Assembly: GCF_900177725.1 (NCBI RefSeq)
Contig: NZ_FXAT01000005.1
Span: 310,001 to 374,000, forward strand
Direction: 5' to 3'
From: Paraburkholderia susongensis
Lineage (GTDB): Bacteria; Pseudomonadota; Gammaproteobacteria; Burkholderiales; Burkholderiaceae
Length of the DNA: 64,000 bases
The first letter of the stretch is position 1; each line of letters begins with the position of its first letter. Shown in pieces: positions 17,452 through 26,344 of this stretch. Below the pieces are notes generated by a model that searched no databases, was not told the DNA's origin, and saw nothing but the letters and a program-made list of their open reading frames with translations. The translations under genes were made by a program, and so were the position numbers.

Positions 17452-18786
17452 CTACAGACGGACGCCGTCCCGCCGGAGCGCACTTCGTATTGCCTGCGCA
17501 TCGACGTTGCGCGGCTCGACGTTCTCACGTATAGCTAGAGTGGCCGCATGCCCGATCGCATGACCGTATGAAAAACATTGAGCCGTGACGCGCGCGGACG
17601 CGACCGCCTCGTGCTCCGCGGACAGACAGCGCCCCGCGATCAGCAGCCCCTCGCCGCGCGACGGCACGAAGCAGCCGTAAGGCACTTCGTAGTAGTCGTC
17701 GAGCACCCATTCCACTTTCGGCTTTGCGCCGGCATGCAATTCGATCGGCCACGGCGAAAGCGCAATACCGTCGGAGAACTTTCTCGCACCGACGACGTCG
17801 GCGTTCATCAGCTTCGCGACACCCTCGACCTGACGCGTCTGCCGCACACCCACCTGAACGCCGGTATCATTGACAAAGGACTCTTCGCATCCTGCTATGT
17901 AATCCTTAAGAAATTTTGCGTACGATTGAACCTGTTTCCTCCCGTTCAGCTCGCCTTCCGTGAAATCATCGTAGAAGAGCGGATTCAGCTCGCGCCCGTC
18001 AGAGCCGGTAATTCGCGTGCAATTGCATAACAGCTCGCCGGGGCGCGTCGTTGGGAATAGCCAGATTTTTGAGCGCGGCAGGTTGTCACCGGCGAGTTGC
18101 CGTTCACGCAGCAGAGCGGAAACCGCTTCGCCCATGATCGTGTCGTCGCCATAAGTGCTGGTAAAACGTTCAACGTCCACGCCCTGAAGCCTGAAGATCA
18201 TCGTCGGATTCTGCACACGGGAACCGTCGCCCACGAAGCTATCGAAACCGGCCATCGCGACGAGATCGGCATCGCCACTGGCGTCGACGGTGATGCGCGC
18301 GCGAATCGGCAGCGGCCCCTGCTTGGTCCAGGCAGTCACCCCTTCGACACGCTCGTTTCCATCCAGCAGCACGCCGGTCGCCACCGCGTGGTAGATCACC
18401 TTGACCCCTGCTGCTTCCAGCAGACTATCGGCAGCGTCTCGCCACACCAGCGGATCGTGCACCCGTGTCCAGGTTTTTCCATAGCGCACCGGCGCGGCGA
18501 GACCACCACGCTGTTCCAGCGCGTCGCAGAACTCCTGGGCAAAACCGGACACGATTGCCTCTGGCTTTGCGCCGGCGCGATCGGTGGCGAGATACATGCC
18601 GCACACGGTGCCCGACAGCCCCGCCACCGCCCCGCCGCCGCAAAAGCCATAGCGTTCCAGCAGGATCACTTTCAATCCCTGGCGACTGGCCGTCACGGCC
18701 GTCGCGACGCCAGCAGCGCCCCCACCTGTCACGAGGACGTCGCATTGAAGACCATCAACGGATCGGACATCGACTCCAACTTTCAT
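17452..18786 (-). CDS. FAD-dependent oxidoreductase (FAD_oxidored family)
   Basis: 444 aa from the ATG encoding MKVGVDVRSV, with AGAGG five bases before it. The dinucleotide-binding motif is VTGGGAAGVATAVTASR near residues 20-36, followed by the acidic end of beta-2 (LLERYGF) and GGGAVAGLSGT. The C-terminal part has GLLIAGRCLSAEHEAVAS, typical of flavoproteins of this group. It probably oxidises or reduces the carbon skeleton of the acid handled by the operon; the reaction cannot be read from sequence. It is the first gene of the operon and sits directly behind a long palindrome at 18797-18826. Confidence 0.87.
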   Translation of the reverse strand: MKVGVDVRSVDGLQCDVLVTGGGAAGVATAVTASRQGLKVILLERYGFCGGGAVAGLSGTVCGMYLATDRAGAKPEAIVSGFAQEFCDALEQRGGLAAPVRYGKTWTRVHDPLVWRDAADSLLEAAGVKVIYHAVATGVLLDGNERVEGVTAWTKQGPLPIRARITVDASGDADLVAMAGFDSFVGDGSRVQNPTMIFRLQGVDVERFTSTYGDDTIMGEAVSALLRERQLAGDNLPRSKIWLFPTTRPGELLCNCTRITGSDGRELNPLFYDDFTEGELNGRKQVQSYAKFLKDYIAGCEESFVNDTGVQVGVRQTRQVEGVAKLMNADVVGARKFSDGIALSPWPIELHAGAKPKVEWVLDDYYEVPYGCFVPSRGEGLLIAGRCLSAEHEAVASARVTAQCFSYGHAIGHAATLAIRENVEPRNVDAQAIRSALRRDGVRL

Positions 18787-18796
18787 TTCCACCTCT

Positions 18797-18826
18797 TGTC
18801 GTCATCTGATATGTCAGTTGACGACA
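18797..18826. promoter_or_regulatory. 30-bp imperfect palindrome, candidate GntR operator
   Basis: Outer arms TGTCGTCA (18797-18804) and TGACGACA (18819-18826) are perfect complements. Inside, CTGA and TCAG flank TATG, continuing the symmetry. It ends about 10 bp before the FAD oxidoreductase start, where a bound repressor would block initiation. The FCD regulator at 12826-13521 is the obvious candidate. Confidence 0.65.
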
Positions 18827-19254
18827 TTTTTAGCGAAGCGGAATTGACCTGTCAATGACGCTGATTGGAAATGGAGTTGTGCAGCGAGGAGATGAATGCC
18901 TTGAGCGGCAGACACGGCGGCGGTTTGAGGGAGAAACAGCCCGCTTACCTAACGTTTTCCCTAAGGGATTATTCTGACGTGGTTGGGCGCGACATGCGCG
19001 TGCGGGGAAACGATGGCAGGAATGCCGTTGCTATCGGTCTAATGATTGGCAGGATTGTCCAGGCAGCCGACAGGACGAGAGACGAAAATACGCTGAGATG
19101 GCTATCGGGAATTCAACCGCGCCCGACAGGAGCGCGGCGGGATGATGGGAGAAAAAGAACTGGACGTTTTCCCGAAGTTATTTTCGTAATCCAAACCAGG
19201 TTTCATTCGGAATGAACGTCCAACCGCATAGTTGCGCGGGTGCACAACATGAAA
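18827..19254. other. Intergenic region, no gene supported
   Basis: About 430 bases between the FAD oxidoreductase operon and the end of the porin gene. A 116-codon plus-strand frame exists but has no recognisable features and no well-placed ribosome-binding site. The promoter of the FAD operon must lie at the left end. Nothing else is evident. Confidence 0.6.
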
Positions 19255-20391
19255 TCAGAAGCTGTGCCGCACCCCCGCCATCAACCCAAGCTGTCCCATC
19301 CCCGGCGCAGGCGTCGTGCCGCCACCGCCCTGGCTCACCGTATATGCAGCCTTTGCACTATTCCACAGATACGCACCCTGCAAATACACCGCCGTGCGCT
19401 TGGATAACAAATACGTCGTGCGCAGCGCGGCAATCGTGCCGCGCGCATCGTCGCGGTCGTTGACGATGTGATACACGCCGCCATCGACGATAAATGCAGG
19501 CGTCACCGGATACGATGCCGTCAGATAGAACTGATCCGAATGCACGTTCGGCGTGGTCGGCGAAACCGTGTCGACACGCCGTCCGAGCCAGCCGCCGCCG
19601 AGGCGCAGATTGCCGATGTGGCCGTAACCGTTCAGTTGCATGCGTACGTCGGTATCGCTCGGGTTCGTCAATTCGAATGATGGCGTGCCGTCATACATAT
19701 TCGCCATGGCGCCTGGGCCGCCATGTTGCTGATCGTAGGCCGCGGCGACGCCGTAACCGTTGCGATCGTAGCGCAGCATCGCGGACCATTCGCGGCAGGT
19801 CGGTCCGCTGCCGGCCACCGGTCCCGCGCACGTTCCCTGTCCCGGCGAATTGCCGGTACCCGTCGAATCGCGGCCGAACGACCATGTCGCGCCCAACGTG
19901 AAGCCCGCATAACTGCCCTTGTAGGCGATCGTATTGTCGCTGCGCGAACTCGGCAAATACTGGTCGAACGAAGCGGTTCCACCGTAGATGTCGGGGCCGA
20001 GCAGGTCCGCATCCGAAAGCGCCCAGAACGTCATCGTGTACTGGCGGCCGAACGTCAGCGCACCGTACGGCGTATTCAGGCCGACCCAGGCCTGGCGTCC
20101 AAACAGACGGCCGCCCTGATTCAGCGAGCCGTTGCGCGTGTTGAAACCGCTTTCGAGCGTGAAGATCGCGGACCAGTCGCCGCCCAGTCCTTCATTGCCG
20201 CGCAAGCCCCAGCGCGATGGCATTTCTCCCGTGATGCCCGGCATGCGCACGATGCTGTCGCCCGCCGCATTCGCATGCGAAACATATTCGACACCCGTAT
20301 CGACAATGCCATAAAGCGTTACGCTGCTCTGCGCGAACGCCATCGAGCTGATGCTGGACAACGCAAGTCCTGCTGCAATCCGAAGTTTCAT
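19255..20391 (-). CDS. Gram-negative trimeric porin, Burkholderia type
   Basis: 378 aa from the ATG encoding MKLRIAAGLALSS; an ATG three codons upstream is also possible. The signal peptide ends at AFA before QSSVTLYGIVDTG, the standard start of mature Burkholderiales porins. Typical strands and loop motifs follow: SRWGLRGNEGLGGDW, FGRQAWVGL, LTFGRQYT, and the C-terminal strand GLMAGVRHSF ending in Phe as needed for outer-membrane assembly. It would form a general or acid-selective 16-strand pore. It is transcribed in the same direction as the acid-degradation genes but 460 bp away from them, so it probably has its own promoter. Confidence 0.95.
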   Translation of the reverse strand: MKLRIAAGLALSSISSMAFAQSSVTLYGIVDTGVEYVSHANAAGDSIVRMPGITGEMPSRWGLRGNEGLGGDWSAIFTLESGFNTRNGSLNQGGRLFGRQAWVGLNTPYGALTFGRQYTMTFWALSDADLLGPDIYGGTASFDQYLPSSRSDNTIAYKGSYAGFTLGATWSFGRDSTGTGNSPGQGTCAGPVAGSGPTCREWSAMLRYDRNGYGVAAAYDQQHGGPGAMANMYDGTPSFELTNPSDTDVRMQLNGYGHIGNLRLGGGWLGRRVDTVSPTTPNVHSDQFYLTASYPVTPAFIVDGGVYHIVNDRDDARGTIAALRTTYLLSKRTAVYLQGAYLWNSAKAAYTVSQGGGGTTPAPGMGQLGLMAGVRHSF

Positions 20392-20625
20392 AGTCTCCAT
20401 GACTTTTTTGGAGGCCTGCCTGAACAAGCGGCGGCCGGTTGTTATCGAACGTGCACGACCATGCACGCTGTTTCGTTTTTAATCTGCATTACTGATTGAA
20501 TGCACAGGTGCGATCCACTCAGGAATCACGCTCCGAAGAATGGATAACGGCAAGGAGAAAATCAGATCATGCGGAGCGATCCCTCGCGATACGAACGCAT
20601 CGCGAGAGACCGTCGGGCAGCGCTC

Positions 20626-22029
20626 CTATGCAGCGCCCCGGCGCGGGATATGCCGGTGCACCACCGCGAGCGCGATCAGCACGATAGCCATGGCGATGCC
20701 GAGCATCAGCAGATAGCCCGACGCGCCGCCCGCGGTGATCACCGCCGCGCCCGCGAACGCGCTGAGAATCGCGCCGACGCGCCCAAACGCGAGTGCCGAC
20801 GCGGTGCCCGTCGCTCGAACACTGGTCGGATAAACGTAAGCGCACAGCGCGTACATCGTCGATTGCACCGCGTTCACGAAGAGACCGTGCAAGCCGAGGC
20901 CGACGATCAGCAGCGCCGTGTGCTGTGTCGCGCTGACGCCGAGCAGCATCCACGCACTCGCCACGCCGCCGACGCAGCACAGCAGCAGCGGCCAGCGCGA
21001 GCCGTAGCGCCCGATGGCGAGCGCGCACAGCAGCGCACCGATCACGCCTCCGAGGTTGTATGCACTCAGGCCGTAGCCCGCCAGAGAAACGCTCAGGCCT
21101 TCGCTCGTCAGCATCGACGGCAGCCAGCTGAACGCGGCGTACACCGCGAGCAGGCACATGAAGAAAGCGCCCCAGATGGCAACGGTGTCGCGTGCGCGGC
21201 CGTCGCGGAACAGCGCCGTGAAGCCGACGTGCCTCTCCGCGCTCTGCTCGCGCACGTCGGTGAAACTCGCATCGGGCGCGACATCGCGCGCCATGCGCCG
21301 CAGCAGCTTGACGAGTTCGGGCCAGCGGCGCGGACGGCGCGCGAGAAAGCGCGGTGATTCCGGCAACGCGGCGAGCAGTACGATGGCAAGCACAAGCGGC
21401 AGCACGCCACCCGCGACGAACAGACCGCGCCAGCCATAGACCGGCAACACCTGAGCGGCGAACAAACCCGCGATCATGCCGCCCGCCGGCACGCAGAGAA
21501 TCGTCGCCGTCACCGCGAAGGTGCGAAAACGCGCGGGTGTGAATTCGGCGGTCATCGTGGTCGAGGTGGGCAACGCCCCGCCGATGCCAAGCCCCGCGAT
21601 AAAGCGCAACGCGGCGATCGCCGCGACGTTCGGCGCGAGACTGATCGCGCAGGTCGCGATGCCGAACACGAACACGCTGCCGATCACGGCCCAGCGGCGG
21701 CCGAAGCGATCGGCGAACAGGCCCGCGAACGCGCTGCCGATGCCCATGCCGATCAACCCTGATGCGACCACGGGCGCAAACGCGTTGCGCGTAATGCCCC
21801 ACTCCTTGATGAGCATGGGAATCGCGAAGCCGATCAACTGGCTGTCGAATCCGTCGACGATGATCGACAGCGCCGCGAGCACCACCGCAATCTTTTGCAG
21901 CAACGTGTAGGGGCCGTCGTCGAGCGCATGGCCGATGTCGACCATGCTGCCGCCGCGCGCGATGCCCGCGAGGGCCGCGTCGTCGTGCGTCTTCGAGGCC
22001 GCGGCGGAAGCCGGGGGAACGTAATTCAT
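20626..22029 (-). CDS. MFS transporter, aromatic acid:H+ symporter (AAHS) type
   Basis: 467 aa from the ATG encoding MNYVPPASAAAS, preceded by GGAGACACGCTG. AAHS features are the long cytoplasmic N-terminus, DGFDSQLIGFAIPMLI in helix 1, LFADRFGRRW after helix 2, FIAGLGIGGALPTSTTMTAE in helix 4, and PESPRFLARR in the central loop. PcaK, BenK and MhbT belong to this group. It is the last gene of a unit with a ketopantoate-reductase-like dehydrogenase, an aldehyde dehydrogenase and a benzoylformate decarboxylase, so it probably imports mandelate, benzoylformate or a related aromatic acid. Confidence 0.9.
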   Translation of the reverse strand: MNYVPPASAAASKTHDDAALAGIARGGSMVDIGHALDDGPYTLLQKIAVVLAALSIIVDGFDSQLIGFAIPMLIKEWGITRNAFAPVVASGLIGMGIGSAFAGLFADRFGRRWAVIGSVFVFGIATCAISLAPNVAAIAALRFIAGLGIGGALPTSTTMTAEFTPARFRTFAVTATILCVPAGGMIAGLFAAQVLPVYGWRGLFVAGGVLPLVLAIVLLAALPESPRFLARRPRRWPELVKLLRRMARDVAPDASFTDVREQSAERHVGFTALFRDGRARDTVAIWGAFFMCLLAVYAAFSWLPSMLTSEGLSVSLAGYGLSAYNLGGVIGALLCALAIGRYGSRWPLLLCCVGGVASAWMLLGVSATQHTALLIVGLGLHGLFVNAVQSTMYALCAYVYPTSVRATGTASALAFGRVGAILSAFAGAAVITAGGASGYLLMLGIAMAIVLIALAVVHRHIPRRGAA

Positions 22030-22084
22030 CAGCGTGTCTCCATGTTTCGCGCTGCGTGCGCGTTTATCGATTTTTTTGTTGTCG

Positions 22085-23029
22085 TCAGTAAGGTCGCCGC
22101 GTACCACGCGCATCGACGAGCCGCACGAGTTGCAGCAGACACTCCGTGCATGGCGCGGCAACGCCCGCCGCGCGCGCCGCCGCGACGACCGCGCCGTTGA
22201 TCGCCTCGATCTCGGTCTTGCGGCCCGCGAGCACGTCCTGCAGCATCGATGGCCGATGCGCGCGGTGATGCGCAAGCGCATGCCGCACGTTATCGACGAC
22301 ATGCGCTTCGTCGAATGCAATACCGTTCGCGCGCGCCACGGTCGCAACCTCGGCGACGATCTTCAGCGTCAACGCCTCGCCGTCCGGCACGTTCGACAAC
22401 TCGCCCACCGTGCATTGCGTAAGCGCGCACAGGCTGTTGAGCGCCGCATTGAACGCGACCTTCTCCCAGATCGCGGACCACACGTTGGAATCGGCCATGC
22501 AATTGAGACCCGCCGCGTTCAATGCATCGACCGCGCGTCGCACATGCGCATGCGTTTCGCCGTCCGCATTCATGAGGCGGATTTCTCCCGCGCCGTGCGA
22601 GCTCACCTGCGCGGGTCCCGGTTTGTCCGCGGGCCACGTCGTCATGCCGGCCATCACGCGTTCGCGCGCGACGTAACGTGCGATCCGCTCGACGTTGCCG
22701 AGTCCGTTCTGCAACGACAGCACGGCGGTGTGCGGCCCGAGCAGTGCCTGCACCGACGCGAGCGCTGCTTCGGTGTGCATCGTCTTCGTGAAGACGATCA
22801 GCAGCTCCGGCGCCGATACGGCCTGCTCAGGACGGCTCACGCGCAGATTGCCGACAATGCGCGTACCTGCGTCCGTGGTGAGGCTCAGCCCGTCGCGGCG
22901 GATAGCGTCGAGATGCGCGTCGTCGATATCGACCAGCGTGACGCGATGGCCCGCTTCGGCGAGCAGGCCGCCGAACAGCGAACCCATCGCGCCCGCGCCG
23001 AGAATTGCAATGTCCAAAGCATCAAGCAT
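22085..23029 (-). CDS. Ketopantoate reductase-family dehydrogenase; possible D-mandelate dehydrogenase
   Basis: 314 aa. The N-terminal Rossmann fold has GAGAMG at residues 11-16. The C-terminal helical domain has the conserved Lys/Asn segment IWEKVAFNAALNSL, the family's catalytic region, so the enzyme looks active. The family reduces 2-oxo acids to 2-hydroxy acids with NAD(P)H and includes characterised D-mandelate dehydrogenases in lactic acid bacteria as well as PanE. Here it is followed by the AAHS carrier and preceded by an aldehyde dehydrogenase and a benzoylformate decarboxylase. The context fits interconversion of mandelate and benzoylformate better than pantothenate synthesis. This is inference from neighbours. 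Confidence 0.85.
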   Translation of the reverse strand: MLDALDIAILGAGAMGSLFGGLLAEAGHRVTLVDIDDAHLDAIRRDGLSLTTDAGTRIVGNLRVSRPEQAVSAPELLIVFTKTMHTEAALASVQALLGPHTAVLSLQNGLGNVERIARYVARERVMAGMTTWPADKPGPAQVSSHGAGEIRLMNADGETHAHVRRAVDALNAAGLNCMADSNVWSAIWEKVAFNAALNSLCALTQCTVGELSNVPDGEALTLKIVAEVATVARANGIAFDEAHVVDNVRHALAHHRAHRPSMLQDVLAGRKTEIEAINGAVVAAARAAGVAAPCTECLLQLVRLVDARGTRRPY

Positions 23030-23043
23030 CGCAAGCCTCCAGC

Positions 23044-24495
23044 TCAGAACGGGTAGTGGCGCGGCGTCGTTTGCAGCGTAATCCAGCGCAGATCGGTGAA
23101 TTCCGCGATCCCCGCCTTGCCGCCGAAGCGTCCGAAACCGCTCGCCTTCACGCCGCCGAACGGCATCTGCGCTTCGTCATGCACGGTCGGGCCGTTCACA
23201 TGACAGATGCCCGACTCGATGCGTTTCGCGACATTGAGCGCGCGCGCCGTATCGCGGCTGAACACCGCCGAGGACAGCCCGTATTCGTTGTCGTTCGCGC
23301 ACGCGATCGCGGCCTCTTCGCCGCTCACGCGCACGATCGCCTTCACGGGGCCGAACGATTCGTCGTGATAGATGCGCATGTCCGGTGTCACGCGATCGAG
23401 CAGCGTCGCGGGCATCAACGTGGTCTCGCTCTTTCCGCCGCAGACGAGCGTCGCGCCTTTCGCCAGCGCATCGTCGATCAGCGCGTTGCAGCGCTCGACG
23501 GTGCTCATGTCGACCACCGAGCCGAGCACGACCGGCCCCTTGCGCGGATCGCCGAGCGGCAATGCGCGCGCCCGCGCGGCGAGTTGATCGACGAACGCAT
23601 CGGCAATGCTTTCGTCGACGATGATGCGCTCGGTCGACATGCAAATCTGCCCCGAATTCGCGAATGCGCCGAACACAGCCGCGTTGACGGCGGCGCCGAT
23701 GTCGGCGTCGTCGAGCACGACGAGCGGCGCCTTGCCGCCGAGTTCGAGCACGCTAGGCTTCAGATGGCGCGCGCACGTCTCGGCGATGAGGCGGCCCACT
23801 CGCGTCGAGCCCGTGAAGTTCACGCGGCGCACGTGCGGATGTTCGATCATCGCGTCGACGATCCGCGCGGCGTCGGCCGGCGCGTTCGTCACGAAATTCA
23901 CGGTGCCGCGCGGCAAGCCCGCCTCCTGCATCGCCTCGATGATGAGGCCGTGCGTGGCGGGGCAAATCTCCGAGCCCTTCAGCACGACCGTGTTGCCGCA
24001 TGCGAGCGGCAGCGCGATCGCGCGAACCGCGAGAATCACCGGCGCGTTCCACGGCGCGATGCCGAGCACGACGCCCGCGGGTTGGCGCACGCCCATCGCG
24101 AGACTGCCGGGCACGTCCGACGGAATCAGTTCGCCGGCAACCTGCGTGGTGAGCGCGGCCGCCTCGATCAGACCCGCCGCCGCGAGATGCACGTTAAAGC
24201 CCGCCCAGATGCTCGACGCGCCGGTTTCGGCGGCCATCGCTGCGGCAAAGGCGTCGGCTTTCGCTTCGAGCGCGTGCGCGGCCTTCGTCAGCAGCGCGCG
24301 GCGCTCGCTCGGGCCGAGCGCCGACCAGACCGGAAAGGCGGCCGCGGCGGCATCGACGGCGGCTACGGCGTCTTCGACCGTCGCAGCCGGCGCGCGCGTC
24401 GCGACTTCGCCGTCGAGCGGGTTGCGGCGCTCGAAGGTCGCGCCGTTGCGTGCCTGTACCTGTTCGCCGCCGATCAGCATCGATACGTTTTTCAT
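23044..24495 (-). CDS. Aldehyde dehydrogenase, probably for benzaldehyde or a substituted benzaldehyde
   Basis: 483 aa. All key residues are present: Asn150 in APWN, Glu251 in ELGGKAP, Cys285 in SGQICMS, and the NAD site FTGSTRVG near 227-234. The overall pattern resembles salicylaldehyde, vanillin and benzaldehyde dehydrogenases of aromatic pathways. It would oxidise the aldehyde released by the decarboxylase at 24585 to the acid. It is 14 bp upstream of the ketopantoate-reductase-family gene and is preceded by a structured leader (24502-24553) that also occurs at the MFS gene of 31029-32525, so it may have separate post-transcriptional control. Confidence 0.93.
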   Translation of the reverse strand: MKNVSMLIGGEQVQARNGATFERRNPLDGEVATRAPAATVEDAVAAVDAAAAAFPVWSALGPSERRALLTKAAHALEAKADAFAAAMAAETGASSIWAGFNVHLAAAGLIEAAALTTQVAGELIPSDVPGSLAMGVRQPAGVVLGIAPWNAPVILAVRAIALPLACGNTVVLKGSEICPATHGLIIEAMQEAGLPRGTVNFVTNAPADAARIVDAMIEHPHVRRVNFTGSTRVGRLIAETCARHLKPSVLELGGKAPLVVLDDADIGAAVNAAVFGAFANSGQICMSTERIIVDESIADAFVDQLAARARALPLGDPRKGPVVLGSVVDMSTVERCNALIDDALAKGATLVCGGKSETTLMPATLLDRVTPDMRIYHDESFGPVKAIVRVSGEEAAIACANDNEYGLSSAVFSRDTARALNVAKRIESGICHVNGPTVHDEAQMPFGGVKASGFGRFGGKAGIAEFTDLRWITLQTTPRHYPF

Positions 24496-24501
24496 CGTCT
24501 A

Positions 24502-24553
24502 TCTCCTATATCGAGCAGAGTGAGTGCAAAGCACTGACTCCGATCCCATGCAA
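24502..24553 (-). promoter_or_regulatory. Structured 5' leader element, copy 1 (before aldehyde dehydrogenase)
   Basis: Two blocks match the leader at 32534-32636: 29 bases ending in the coding-strand TTGCATGGGATCGGAGT (24525-24553; 3 differences) and a 20-base block covering the ribosome-binding region TATAGGAGA (24502-24521; 3 differences). AGTGC and GCACT inside can pair as a small hairpin. The element spans the Shine-Dalgarno, so it could act on translation. The function is unknown. Confidence 0.55.
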
Positions 24554-24584
24554 GCTGGTTGTAGTACTGAATAGGAAGTGCGCG

Positions 24585-26240
24585 CTACGCCACGATTGCT
24601 TCGACGAGCGTGGGACCGTTCTTCACGTCATCCGCCGACAGCGCACGGCGCAACGCGTCGGCCAATTTAGCCGCGTCGCTCACGCGCTCGCCGGGGCAGC
24701 CCATGCCCGCCGCGAGCGTCACGAAATCGAGCCCCGGCAGATCCGTGCCCTGCACCGGCTCGTGCGGCCCGAAGCCGAACACGGGCGCGAAATCCTGCAG
24801 CGCGGCGTAGCGCGTATTGTTCAGGACCACGAATGTAATCGGCAGCTGCATCTGCACCGCGCTCCAGATCGCCTGGATCGAGTACATGCTCGAACCGTCG
24901 CCGATCAGCGCGATCACCCGCTCGCCCGGCCGCGCGAGCGCGACGCCGACCGCGGCCGGCATGCCGTAGCCGAGGCCGCCGCTGTCCATCGTGAAGAACG
25001 TGCCGGGGCGCGCGATCGGCAGATAGGTTTGCATCACGGGACGCGCGCTCGGCGCTTCCTCGACGACGATGCCGTCGGGATCGCGCACCTCGGCGAGCGT
25101 CTGCAACGCGAATGCCACCGACATGCGCTCGCCTGCCGCAGGCGGCAACGCGCGCGGCGGCACGGCGCACGGCGCGGGAAATGCGCGCTCCTTCGGCGCG
25201 GCGCGCGCGAGCAGATCCTGCACGCCGAGCCGCACGTTGCCGACCGCCGCGATACCTTGCGGCGTCCATGACGCGACACCCGGATCGTCGATCAGCTGGC
25301 ACAGCTTCGCGCCAGGCGGCGCATGCGGCCCGCTGCCTTCGACGTGATACGTGAACGCGGGCGCACCGATCACGAAGATTGCGTCATGCGCGCCGAGCAG
25401 CTCGACGATGCGCTCGCGCATCGCCGGCAGAAAACCTGCAAACAGGCGATGTGTTTCGGGAAAGCTGCAACGGCCGGTCATCGGCGCGACATAGACACGC
25501 GCGCGATGACGTTCCGCGAGCCGCACGACATCCTCTGCCGCATTCGCGCGATCGACCGCGCCGCCGACCACGAACGCGGGCCGCTCGCACGCGTCGAGCA
25601 AAGCGCCGATGCGCTCGAGCATCGCGGGATCGGGACGCATGACGTGCGCGACCTCGCGCTCGGGCACGCGCTCGGCCGGCTGATCCCAGTCGTCGGCGGG
25701 AATCGACACGAACACCGGACCGCGCGGCTCCTGCATCGCGATTGCGTAGGCACGCGCGATCGCAAGCGGCACGTCCTGCGCGCGCGCGGGCTCGATGCTC
25801 CATTTCACATAGGGCTTCGGCAATTCGGTGGCCTGGGTCGCGGCGAGGAACGGGTCGAAAGGCAGGATCGAACGGGCTTGCTGGCCCGCCGTGACGACGA
25901 GCGGCGTGCGGTTGCGGAACGCCGTGAAGATGTTGCCCATCGCGTTGCCGACACCCGCCGCCGAGTGCAGGTTCACGAGCGCCGCGTTGCCGGTGGCCTG
26001 CGCGTAGCCGTCGGCCATGCCGGCCACGACCGCTTCCTGCAGGCCCAGCACGTAGCGGAAATCCGCGGGGAAATCGCGGAACATCGGCAGCTCGGTCGAG
26101 CCGGGGTTCGCGAAGATCGACGTCATGCCGACGCGGCGCGCGAAGTCGATGACCGCGTCCCGCACGGTCCATTGCGTGTTTTTGCCGGCGCCCTGTTCGC
26201 CTGCCTGCCCTTTATTCTGCTGCGGCGCACTGCCTGTCAT
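24585..26240 (-). CDS. mdlC: Benzoylformate decarboxylase
   Basis: 551 aa, a thiamine-diphosphate enzyme converting benzoylformate to benzaldehyde and CO2. All four active-site residues of the Pseudomonas putida enzyme can be placed: Ser48 in NPGSTELP, Glu69 in LQEA, His92 in NLHSAAG and His299 in FTYHV. The cofactor motif is GDGS (447-450) to NN (474-475). The N-terminus is about 22 residues longer than the P. putida enzyme and is polar. The ATG has AGGAGG upstream. It is the first gene of the minus-strand unit and is divergent from a LysR gene. Related 2-oxo acid decarboxylases cannot be wholly excluded, but the residue match is strong. Confidence 0.9.
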   Translation of the reverse strand: MTGSAPQQNKGQAGEQGAGKNTQWTVRDAVIDFARRVGMTSIFANPGSTELPMFRDFPADFRYVLGLQEAVVAGMADGYAQATGNAALVNLHSAAGVGNAMGNIFTAFRNRTPLVVTAGQQARSILPFDPFLAATQATELPKPYVKWSIEPARAQDVPLAIARAYAIAMQEPRGPVFVSIPADDWDQPAERVPEREVAHVMRPDPAMLERIGALLDACERPAFVVGGAVDRANAAEDVVRLAERHRARVYVAPMTGRCSFPETHRLFAGFLPAMRERIVELLGAHDAIFVIGAPAFTYHVEGSGPHAPPGAKLCQLIDDPGVASWTPQGIAAVGNVRLGVQDLLARAAPKERAFPAPCAVPPRALPPAAGERMSVAFALQTLAEVRDPDGIVVEEAPSARPVMQTYLPIARPGTFFTMDSGGLGYGMPAAVGVALARPGERVIALIGDGSSMYSIQAIWSAVQMQLPITFVVLNNTRYAALQDFAPVFGFGPHEPVQGTDLPGLDFVTLAAGMGCPGERVSDAAKLADALRRALSADDVKNGPTLVEAIVA

Positions 26241-26311
26241 GCGAGGCCTCCTGTCGTATGAGCGCGAAAAATCGAACAGCCATTATCGCGTTGGGTGGGG
26301 TAACCGAAAAT

Positions 26312-26332
26312 TGCCTAATCTGCAAAAAGGCA
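26312..26332. promoter_or_regulatory. LysR-type T-N11-A box between mdlC and its LysR regulator
   Basis: TGCCT (26312-26316) and AGGCA (26328-26332) are perfect inverted arms around exactly 11 bases, the standard LysR recognition pattern. It lies 72 bp from the mdlC start and 13 bp from the LysR start, well placed to control both genes. Confidence 0.7.
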
Positions 26333-26344
26333 TTACCTTTGGGC

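Noticed and set aside
19203..19213. Small hairpin CATTC/GAATG downstream of the porin gene
   Set aside because: Stem too short and no T-run; not a credible terminator.
18865..19215. 116-codon plus-strand frame between the FAD oxidoreductase and porin genes
   Set aside because: No domain similarity, no well-placed ribosome-binding site and composition like non-coding DNA.
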